6,758 nucleotides of DNA from Alphaproteobacteria bacterium UBA2947. GTDB lineage: Bacteria > Pseudomonadota > Alphaproteobacteria > Rs-D84. The stretch is taken from assembly GCA_002348925.1 (NCBI GenBank), contig DEBV01000003.1:1-6758 (forward strand), read 5' to 3'. The position numbers and the translations under genes are program-made. This document shows positions 1-5,295 of the stretch, piece after piece. Each line of letters opens with the position of its first letter. The stretch's first letter is position 1. Under the pieces are notes generated by a model, which saw only the letters and a program-made list of their open reading frames with translations, did no database searches and was not told where the DNA came from.

Positions 1-255
1 AATCACGTCAGGTGTTGTTCCGTCACCCCAATCAACATAAAAAGTTCCAGCCGCAGACAACACGAATTTAAAAACTGTATCTGCTGCCAAATTAGTTGTT
101 TTTATCGAAAATTTACTGTTTATACATGTTCCATTAACATCAATCTGATTTGCTTCACAACCAACAGCCAACGCCTCAAAAGGCGCAAAAAACACCGCGG
201 CTGTTATTAATAACACGACTTTTACAATACGCAAAAAACGTGCAACATTTAACAT
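1..255 (-). CDS. N-terminal part of a secreted/surface protein (truncated by window edge)
   Basis: The minus strand is open from an ATG at 253-255 to the window edge, giving 85 codons with no stop. The protein begins with a typical Sec signal peptide: basic residues R6, R9 and K12, a hydrophobic core from about V13 to F23, and a likely signal peptidase I site after A-L-A at 28-30. The mature start has two cysteines (C33, C44) and then FYVDWGDGT (72-80), a WGDG motif of the kind seen in PKD-like folds and BspA/DUF285-type bacterial surface proteins. A G-rich stretch (GGGGA) lies 9 bases before the ATG as a weak ribosome binding site. The gene is divergent from tig. The export signal is clear. 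The specific family is a guess because most of the protein is outside the window. No function is assigned. Confidence 0.75.
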   Translation of the reverse strand, partial: MLNVARFLRIVKVVLLITAAVFFAPFEALAVGCEANQIDVNGTCINSKFSIKTTNLAADTVFKFVLSAAGTFYVDWGDGTTPDVI

Positions 256-333
256 ATTGCTTTTTCCCCAGTATCATGCAAGCAAAAACAGGGATTTTCT
301 TCAAGTTTTTTTTTGCATTTTTATGTATTTTTT

Positions 334-350
334 CAACATATTTTATGTTG
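334..350. repeat. 7-bp perfect inverted repeat overlapping the tig -35 box
   Basis: CAACATA at 334-340 and TATGTTG at 344-350 are perfect inverted arms separated by TTT. The right arm supplies the first three bases of the putative tig -35 element (348-353). The site lies in the 151-bp divergent gap between the secreted-protein gene and tig. It has the size and position of an operator for a dimeric repressor. It could equally be a chance palindrome in AT-rich DNA, and no regulator gene is visible. Confidence 0.35.
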
Positions 351-376
351 CGTTTTTGGAAAATTATTTGTATAAT
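348..376 (+). promoter_or_regulatory. Putative sigma70-type promoter of tig
   Basis: A consensus -10 TATAAT (371-376) is preceded at 17 bp by TTGCGT (348-353), which keeps the TTG core of the -35 box. A T-rich stretch at 306-333 upstream could act as an UP-like or curved element. Transcription would start near 383, leaving a leader of about 25 bases before the ATG at 407. Confidence 0.65.
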
Positions 377-406
377 CAGACCCAGTTTATGCATAAAGGA
401 AAAAAT

Positions 407-1705
407 ATGTTTACAAAAGAAAAAGTTAAAGATTTACATTATTCTGTATCTGGTAAAATTGCTGCCGCTGATTTGCAGGCTGCCGCTGATGAAGTTTTGA
501 CAGAATTCGGTAAAACCGCAAAAATGGCTGGTTTTCGTCCTGGACACATTCCATTATCTGTTTTGCGTCAAAAATATAATGCATCCGCATGGGGTGAAGC
601 AATTGACAAAGCATTAAACAATGATTTGCAAGAATATTTAAACAAAAAACAATTACGCCTTGCCGCGCAACCAAAGGTTGATATGGCGGGTTATGAAATG
701 GGCAAAGATGTTGAATATTCTTTGGAATTTGATGTTTTGCCAACATTACCTGCAATAGATTTAGAAAAAATCACAGTGACTAAAAAAGTTGCTAAATTTG
801 ATGAAAAAGAAGTTGATGTTGCATTGGAAAACATCCGCAAATCACGCAGTGTCGCCGAAAAACAAGATGCTAAATACGCTGCAAAAGACGGTGATGTCGC
901 CGTTATAGACTTCAAAGGATTTTTGGGCAAAGAAGCATTCGAAGGTGGCGCAGCAGAAAAACATCATTTGATTTTGGGTTCTGGCAGTTTTATTCCAGGA
1001 TTCGAAGACCAAGTTATCGGCCACAAAGCAGGCGATGAATTTGATGTAAACGTGACATTCCCAAAAGAATATCACGCGGAAAATTTGGCTGGCAAAAAGG
1101 CACGCTTTGAAGTCAAAGTTCATGAAGTTCGCAAACATATTTTGCCTGAAATGAACGACGAATTGGCAAAAGAAGTTGGTCAAGAATCTGTTGAAAAATT
1201 AAAAGAACACATCCGCAATATTATAACAAACCAATACGAAGAAGTCGCAAAACAAGAAATGCGCAACGAATTGTTGGATGTTTTGGCGGACAAGGTTAAA
1301 TTGGATTTGCCAGAAAGCTTGGTTTCTCAAGAACTGGAAATGGCAAAACAAGAACACGAACACCACAATGCCGAACATGGTCATGAACACAAATGGGATG
1401 AAAAGCAAGAAAAGAAAGATGCTGAACGTCGTGTTAAATTGGGCTTGATTTTGGCGGAATGGGGCACACAAAATAAAGTGGAAGTGTCCCGCGAAGATTT
1501 GCAACAAGCAATCTGGAACGAAGCATCTCGTTATCCAGATCCAAAACAAATCTTTGAATTCTATAACAAAAACCCAAATGCTGTTGCAATGTTGCGTGGT
1601 ATGGTTTTTGAAAGAAAAGCTTTGGATGCTATGTTATCTAATGTCAAACAGAAAGAAAAAACAGTTCCTGCTGATGAATTGTTTAAACAAGCATCTGTTA
1701 AATAA
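407..1705 (+). CDS. tig: Trigger factor (ribosome-associated chaperone and prolyl isomerase)
   Basis: Trigger factor docks at the ribosomal exit tunnel and shields nascent chains in the cytoplasm. The 432-residue product has the full three-domain layout. The N-terminal ribosome-binding domain (about 1-115) contains the signature GFRPG at 42-46. An FKBP-type prolyl isomerase domain spans about 160-241 (GDVAVIDFKGF, then IPGFEDQVIGHKAGD). A helical chaperone domain runs to the end. The length equals that of E. coli Tig. The start at 407 is chosen because AGGA (397-400) lies 6 bases upstream and the ribosome-binding domain begins normally there; the frame stays open upstream to 257 but that part has no such signal. 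A histidine-rich segment at residues 316-328, with six His in 13 residues, sits in the C-terminal domain and is unusual. The gene has its own promoter and terminator, and no clpP or clpX follows. Confidence 0.96.
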   Translation: MFTKEKVKDLHYSVSGKIAAADLQAAADEVLTEFGKTAKMAGFRPGHIPLSVLRQKYNASAWGEAIDKALNNDLQEYLNKKQLRLAAQPKVDMAGYEMGKDVEYSLEFDVLPTLPAIDLEKITVTKKVAKFDEKEVDVALENIRKSRSVAEKQDAKYAAKDGDVAVIDFKGFLGKEAFEGGAAEKHHLILGSGSFIPGFEDQVIGHKAGDEFDVNVTFPKEYHAENLAGKKARFEVKVHEVRKHILPEMNDELAKEVGQESVEKLKEHIRNIITNQYEEVAKQEMRNELLDVLADKVKLDLPESLVSQELEMAKQEHEHHNAEHGHEHKWDEKQEKKDAERRVKLGLILAEWGTQNKVEVSREDLQQAIWNEASRYPDPKQIFEFYNKNPNAVAMLRGMVFERKALDAMLSNVKQKEKTVPADELFKQASVK

Positions 1706-1710
1706 TAACA

Positions 1711-1732
1711 CCGCCCGATTGGGCGGTTTTTT
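1711..1732 (+). terminator. Intrinsic terminator of tig
   Basis: CCGCCC (1711-1716) pairs with GGGCGG (1721-1726) around a GATT loop, followed by six T (1727-1732). It begins 5 bases after the tig stop codon. The T-tract is separated by one base from the -35 box proposed for thyA. Confidence 0.9.
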
Positions 1733-1733
1733 C

Positions 1734-1763
1734 TTGCCTTGCACATTAAGAATGTTCTAGTAT
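1734..1763 (+). promoter_or_regulatory. Putative thyA promoter
   Basis: TTGCCT (1734-1739) and TAGTAT (1758-1763) are spaced by 18 bp. The same -10 context, CTAGTATT, and the same 18-bp spacing occur upstream of acpS. An alternative -35 is TTGCAC (1739-1744) with -10 TATTTT (1761-1766) at 16 bp. Either way the start site would fall near 1770, about 25 bases before the thyA ATG. Confidence 0.5.
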
Positions 1764-1793
1764 TTTATTAACAAAACCCAAGGAAAGATTACA

Positions 1794-2747
1794 ATGAAAG
1801 CATATTTGGATATACTCAAAAACTGTCTGAACAACGGGACAAAATCGGACAATCGCACAGGCACCCCAACAATTCGCATTCCATGGGGAGCAACTTTTCA
1901 ACATAACATGGCCGAAGGTTTTCCGTTAATCACAACAAAAAAGATGGGATTGAAAAATATCTCTACTGAATTGGAATTTTTTATAAATGGTTATACTGAT
2001 AAAAAATGGTTGCAAGACAGAAAATGTCATATTTGGGATGAATGGGCAAACCCAAATGCTTGGGAACCTTTATACAAACAGAAATTAAAAGTTCTTCAGA
2101 ACGAAGGGCATATTTTGTCTGAAAAACAAAAAAAAGAATTACAAAATGACATCATGACAAAAACAAGAGATTTGGGTCCAATTTATGGTTGGCAATGGCG
2201 TCATTTTGGCAGCTATTACCATTTTAATCCTTTCAATATCACAGACAATTACAACATGTGGAATCCTGGGAAAGACCAACTTGCAACCGTAATTGAAACC
2301 GCAAAAAAAGACCCAAACAATCGTCGTTTAATTGTTAATGCATGGAACCCTGTTGATCAAAACAAAATGGCTTTGCCACCGTGTCATATAATGCACCAAA
2401 TTTTGATTCATAATGGAAAAATAAACTTGATTTGGACACAAAGATCATGTGATATGTTCTTGGGAATACCATATAACATCGCATCATATGCCATGTTATT
2501 ATTGCTTTATGCAAAAGAACTTGGGTATGAACCAGGCATTTTACGTGGTGAATTACACGATGTTCATATATACGAAAACCATATAGACCAAGTAAAAGAA
2601 CAATTATCACGCACGCCTTACAAATTACCAACCGTTACTATCCCAGACGAAAATTGGAAAGGTATGTTAAATTGGTCCGCCACCAACGGTTTTACATTGA
2701 CAGATTACGTTTGCCATGAAAAATTAAAGGGAGATGTGGCACGATAA
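1794..2747 (+). CDS. thyA: Thymidylate synthase, long form (ThyA family)
   Basis: ThyA converts dUMP to dTMP with methylenetetrahydrofolate as methyl donor. The 317-residue product has the catalytic cysteine C197 in LPPCHIMHQ, the dUMP phosphate arginines R21 (DNRTGT), R177-R178 and R217 (TQRSCD), plus D220, N228, H258 and Y260. It is about 50 residues longer than E. coli ThyA (264). Roughly 36 extra residues lie between WDEWA (81-85) and DLGPIYG (126-132), and about 14 more follow YGWQWRHFG. Long forms are known, for example in Lactobacillus casei, but the insert here looks different. The last residue is Arg (VAR) where family members usually end in a hydrophobic residue. The start is supported by AAGGAAAG about 7-9 bases upstream. 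AGA arginine codons are used more than in tig or rpsA, which may reflect lower expression or transfer. No dihydrofolate reductase gene is adjacent. Confidence 0.96.
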   Translation: MKAYLDILKNCLNNGTKSDNRTGTPTIRIPWGATFQHNMAEGFPLITTKKMGLKNISTELEFFINGYTDKKWLQDRKCHIWDEWANPNAWEPLYKQKLKVLQNEGHILSEKQKKELQNDIMTKTRDLGPIYGWQWRHFGSYYHFNPFNITDNYNMWNPGKDQLATVIETAKKDPNNRRLIVNAWNPVDQNKMALPPCHIMHQILIHNGKINLIWTQRSCDMFLGIPYNIASYAMLLLLYAKELGYEPGILRGELHDVHIYENHIDQVKEQLSRTPYKLPTVTIPDENWKGMLNWSATNGFTLTDYVCHEKLKGDVAR

Positions 2748-2751
2748 AACC

Positions 2752-2779
2752 AAAACCGCCTGAAATATGGCGGTTTTTT
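2752..2779 (+). terminator. Intrinsic terminator of thyA
   Basis: AAAACCGCC (2752-2760) pairs with GGCGGTTTT (2769-2777) around an 8-base loop, with a T-tract at 2774-2779. It begins 4 bases after the stop codon. The A-tract on the 5' side would also allow some termination on the minus strand, but no minus-strand gene reaches it. Confidence 0.9.
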
Positions 2780-2780
2780 C

Positions 2781-2809
2781 TTGCTTTTTCAAAAAATTAC
2801 ATATATAAT
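2781..2809 (+). promoter_or_regulatory. Putative rpsA promoter
   Basis: TTGCTT (2781-2786) and a consensus TATAAT (2804-2809) are spaced by exactly 17 bp. The -35 box starts one base after the thyA terminator T-tract. Transcription would begin near 2815-2817, at the very foot of the leader hairpin described separately, giving a leader of about 70 bases. Confidence 0.75.
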
Positions 2810-2813
2810 GTAC

Positions 2814-2870
2814 CTGATTTTCGCGGGTGGGCGCAAAATCAGTCCGATTAACCCCACAAGACCTCGTCTT
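2814..2870 (+). promoter_or_regulatory. Structured rpsA 5' leader: hairpin with possible pseudoknot, then a second hairpin
   Basis: CTGATTTT (2814-2821) pairs perfectly with AAAATCAG (2835-2842). Above a single bulged C the stem continues as GCG (2823-2825) with CGC (2832-2834), closing a GGTGGG loop (2826-2831). Bases GTGGG of that loop (2827-2831) are complementary to CCCAC at 2853-2857, so an H-type pseudoknot is possible. A second stem, AAGAC (2858-2862) with GTCTT (2866-2870), starts at the next base and could stack on it. An A-rich segment then leads to the start codon. In enterobacteria S1 represses its own mRNA through a structured leader; whether this leader does the same is inference. 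It matches no riboswitch I recognise. The first stem is clear; the pseudoknot is less certain. Confidence 0.5.
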
Positions 2871-2886
2871 TTGAAAAAGAAAAATT

Positions 2887-4605
2887 ATGACGATGGCAAG
2901 CTTTGTTATAAATTCTATGAAAGATTTATCCAAAGATTTATTTAATCCAGTATCTGGCGAAGATTTCGTCCAAATGTTTGATAAAAACTATGGCACACAG
3001 GAAACTTTGCAAGGTTATGCTACAAAAGGAACCGTTAAAGACATTCGTGGCGATTTTGCCATGGTTGATGTTGGTTTGAAATCAGAAGGTCGTATTCCAT
3101 TAAAAGAATTCGGCGCATCTGTTCCATCTGTTGGTGATATTATCGACGTTTTCGTTGAAAGATATGAATCCCGCGAAGGAACTGCTGTATTGTCTTATAC
3201 AAAAGCACGTGCAGAAAAAGCATGGAAAGATTTGGAAAAGACAGTTGCCGAAGGTATCGATCCAGAAGGAACTATTATCGATGTTGTTCGCGGTGGTTAT
3301 ACAGTGGACATCAACGGCGTATTCGCATTTATGCCTTCTTCACAAGTCGACCACAAACCAGTACGCGATGCAAAATCTTTAATTGGTTTGAAAGACAAAT
3401 TCCGCGTTTTGAAAATGGACGCTTTGCGTACTAACGCAATCGTTTCACGTCGCGCTATCCAGGCTGACACTATCGCTGCTGCTCAAAAAGAAGCAATGAA
3501 AAACATTTCATTGGGTGCAGTTGTCGAAGGTACAGTTAAAAACATCACAGATTATGGTGTGTTTGTAGATTTGGGCGGTATCGACGGTTTGTTGCACGTA
3601 ACAGACTTGTCTTGGAAACGTATTAACCACCCACGCGAATTGGTTCACGTTGGTGAAAAAATCAAAGTCAAAGTTATCCAATTTGACCCAGAATCTCATC
3701 GTATTTCTTTGGGTGCAAAACAATTGGAAGAAGATCCTTGGGAAACAGCATCAAAAGCATTCAATGTTGGCGATACAGTAAGCGGAAAAGTTTCTTCTTT
3801 GACAGATTACGGTGCATTTATTGACTTGGGCAACAATATCGAAGGTTTGGTACACATGTCTGAATTGTCATGGACAAACAAAAATATCCACCCAAGCAAA
3901 GTGTTGCAAAACGGTCAAGATATCAACGTTGTTGTCTTGGATATCGACCAAGAAAAACGTCGTATTTCTTTGGGCTATAAACAATTGCAACCAAACCCAT
4001 GGAAAGAATTTGCAGAATCCCACAAAGTTGGCGATGTTATCACTGGTCCAATCAAAAACACAACTGAATTCGGTTTGTTTGTCGCTTTGACACCTGATTT
4101 GGACGGTATGATTCACATCTCTGATTTGTCTTGGAACAAACTGGACGAAGAAGAATTGAAAAAATTCGTTCGTGGTCAAGAAGTCACTGCAAAAATCTTG
4201 GACATCAACCCAGAAAAAGAACGTATCACATTGGGTATCAAACAATTGACAGAAGGTGCTGAAAATAACAACACTACTATCAAGAAAGGTGCCGTTGTAT
4301 GTGGAACAGTTTCTGAAATCACACCAGACGAATTAGTATTGGCTTTGCCAGGCGATGTTCGTGGTACAATCCGCAGAACAGATTTGTCTCGTGAAAAAGC
4401 AGAACAAGACACATCAAAATACAATGTTGGTGATTCAGTAGAAGCATCTGTTGTTTCTGTTGATGGCAACAATGTAAAATTGTCTGTTCGTGCATTACAA
4501 GTGACACTGGAAAAACAAGCCGTTAAAGAATTTGCAAATGAAGCAGATTCAGGTTCTGTTTTGGGTGACATCTTGGGTGCTGCAATCGAAAACAGCAAAA
4601 AATAA
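2887..4605 (+). CDS. rpsA: 30S ribosomal protein S1 (six S1 domains)
   Basis: S1 binds single-stranded leader RNA and helps the 30S subunit load mRNA, especially structured or weak-Shine-Dalgarno messages. The 572-residue product has six S1 OB-fold domains at about 44-107, 124-188, 209-277, 294-364, 381-451 and 466-534. Domains 3-5 show the clearest repeats (TDYGVFVDLGGIDGLLHVTDLSW, TDYGAFIDLG, TEFGLFVALT), each ending in an RISLG-like strand. The first two are the divergent ribosome-docking domains. The C-terminal SGSVLGDILGAA resembles alphaproteobacterial S1. Start choice is uncertain: ATG at 2887, 2893 and 2917 are all in frame and none has a strong Shine-Dalgarno sequence; 2887 is taken because A-rich AAAGA precedes it. 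It has its own promoter, leader and terminator, without the usual cmk upstream or ihfB downstream. Confidence 0.97.
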   Translation: MTMASFVINSMKDLSKDLFNPVSGEDFVQMFDKNYGTQETLQGYATKGTVKDIRGDFAMVDVGLKSEGRIPLKEFGASVPSVGDIIDVFVERYESREGTAVLSYTKARAEKAWKDLEKTVAEGIDPEGTIIDVVRGGYTVDINGVFAFMPSSQVDHKPVRDAKSLIGLKDKFRVLKMDALRTNAIVSRRAIQADTIAAAQKEAMKNISLGAVVEGTVKNITDYGVFVDLGGIDGLLHVTDLSWKRINHPRELVHVGEKIKVKVIQFDPESHRISLGAKQLEEDPWETASKAFNVGDTVSGKVSSLTDYGAFIDLGNNIEGLVHMSELSWTNKNIHPSKVLQNGQDINVVVLDIDQEKRRISLGYKQLQPNPWKEFAESHKVGDVITGPIKNTTEFGLFVALTPDLDGMIHISDLSWNKLDEEELKKFVRGQEVTAKILDINPEKERITLGIKQLTEGAENNNTTIKKGAVVCGTVSEITPDELVLALPGDVRGTIRRTDLSREKAEQDTSKYNVGDSVEASVVSVDGNNVKLSVRALQVTLEKQAVKEFANEADSGSVLGDILGAAIENSKK

Positions 4606-4624
4606 TTTGTTAATTCAAATTATT
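4601..4624 (+). repeat. AT-only inverted repeat spanning the rpsA stop codon
   Basis: AATAATTTG (4601-4609) and CAAATTATT (4616-4624) form a perfect 9-bp inverted repeat with a 6-base loop. The stop codon TAA (4603-4605) lies in the left arm. It stands 8 bases before the GC-rich terminator stem, so the rpsA transcript would end in two tandem hairpins. A role in mRNA 3'-end stability is possible but unproven. Confidence 0.5.
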
Positions 4625-4632
4625 ATGAAAAG

Positions 4633-4656
4633 GTCCCGCAATTTGCGGGACTTTTT
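4633..4656 (+). terminator. Intrinsic terminator of rpsA
   Basis: GTCCCGC (4633-4639) pairs with GCGGGAC (4645-4651) around AATTT, followed by TTTTT (4652-4656). Unlike the tig, thyA and acpS terminators it does not use the CCGCC/GGCGG core. Confidence 0.9.
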
Positions 4657-4658
4657 AT

Positions 4659-4688
4659 TTGATTTTTTGTGTTCAAATCTTTTATAAT
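4659..4688 (+). promoter_or_regulatory. Putative adk promoter
   Basis: TTGATT (4659-4664) and a consensus TATAAT (4683-4688) are spaced by 18 bp. The -35 box begins two bases after the T5 run of the rpsA terminator. The start site would be near 4695, about 20 bases before the ATG. Confidence 0.65.
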
Positions 4689-4715
4689 CCTTGCATTGAA
4701 CGAAAGGATTTTTAC

Positions 4716-5270
4716 ATGAAACCACAAATGATTGTTTTTATGGGCGGTCAAGGTTCTGGCAAGGGAACTTTCGCAAATTTATTGCGCAAACAACACGATT
4801 ATAATTATGTCGAAGCAGGTGCTATCTTGCGTGCAATGCCCGCAGATTCAGATATAAAACAAAAGATTTCACGTGGCGAATTGGTTGGTGATGACGATTT
4901 GTTCCCAATTATTTCACAGCATATGTCCACTGATAAAGATATTATCATGGATGGATTTCCACGTACAATCGGTCAGGCAAAATGGTTAATAGATAATTTC
5001 GCAGAAAAATTCGATATAAAAATCATATTTTTGAACATCAGTGAAGAAACAATGTTGGCACATATTCAAAACAGAATAAAAGAGGGCGGAAATCGCGCTG
5101 ACGACGCAGATGAAGCAGCTGTACAAAAACGCATTGCCGCATTTAAATCTATAACTATGCCCGCGATAGAATGGTTATCAACATTAAATTCTGTAAAATT
5201 TTACGATATTAAATTACCAACAGATGATATAGATATAAATTTTGCACACATAACAAAAATGATAAAATAA
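4716..5270 (+). CDS. adk: Adenylate kinase family nucleoside monophosphate kinase, short LID form
   Basis: This family transfers phosphate between ATP and a nucleoside monophosphate in the cytoplasm. The 184-residue product has a P-loop GGQGSGKGT (10-18, K16), the NMP-site arginine in AGAILRAM (R39), DGFPRTIGQA (79-88, R83 and Q87) and a short LID with R120, R127 and D129-D130, followed by QKRIAAF. The zinc-type extended LID is absent, so it resembles the short adenylate or UMP/CMP kinases. Two departures stand out: Gln replaces a Pro in the usual GPPGSGKGT, and EAGA (33-36) replaces the usual S/T-T/A-G-D before LR. Substrate preference is therefore uncertain, and it may be a second paralogue. 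The start at 4716 is chosen over 4659 because AGGA (4705-4708) lies 7 bases upstream and the promoter -10 overlaps the earlier start region. It is a lone gene convergent with corA. Confidence 0.85.
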   Translation: MKPQMIVFMGGQGSGKGTFANLLRKQHDYNYVEAGAILRAMPADSDIKQKISRGELVGDDDLFPIISQHMSTDKDIIMDGFPRTIGQAKWLIDNFAEKFDIKIIFLNISEETMLAHIQNRIKEGGNRADDADEAAVQKRIAAFKSITMPAIEWLSTLNSVKFYDIKLPTDDIDINFAHITKMIK

Positions 5271-5295
5271 AAAATCGCCATAATGGCGATTTTTT
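5271..5295. terminator. Bidirectional terminator between adk and corA
   Basis: AAAATCGCCA (5271-5280) pairs perfectly with TGGCGATTTT (5284-5293) around TAA. On the plus strand the T-tract is 5290-5295; on the minus strand it is the complement of the A-run 5274-5269. The hairpin therefore serves both convergent genes and fills the whole gap between the two stop codons. Confidence 0.9.

Noticed and set aside
257..406. Upstream extension of the tig frame to an ATG at 257 (50 extra residues)
   Set aside because: It contains the promoter -10 box, has no ribosome binding site, and encodes a Phe-rich stretch unlike any trigger factor; the start at 407 has a good AGGA and the normal N-terminus.
2814..2857. 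rpsA leader as a known SAM-II or preQ1 pseudoknot riboswitch
   Set aside because: The conserved core sequences of those riboswitches are not present, and the downstream gene is not in those pathways.
3517..4230. Internal DNA repeats in rpsA (similar TTGGG-CAAA-CAATTG segments)
   Set aside because: They reflect the repeated S1 protein domains, not mobile or regulatory repeats.
4176..4598. 140-codon open frame on the minus strand inside rpsA (also similar ones at 3868-4245 and 1199-1549)
   Set aside because: They lie fully antisense to strongly conserved genes, have no recognisable domain or start signal, and are explained by the biased codon use of the sense genes.
4659..4715. Upstream start for adk at 4659
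   Set aside because: It overlaps the predicted promoter and lacks a ribosome binding site; the P-loop is at the normal distance from the ATG at 4716.
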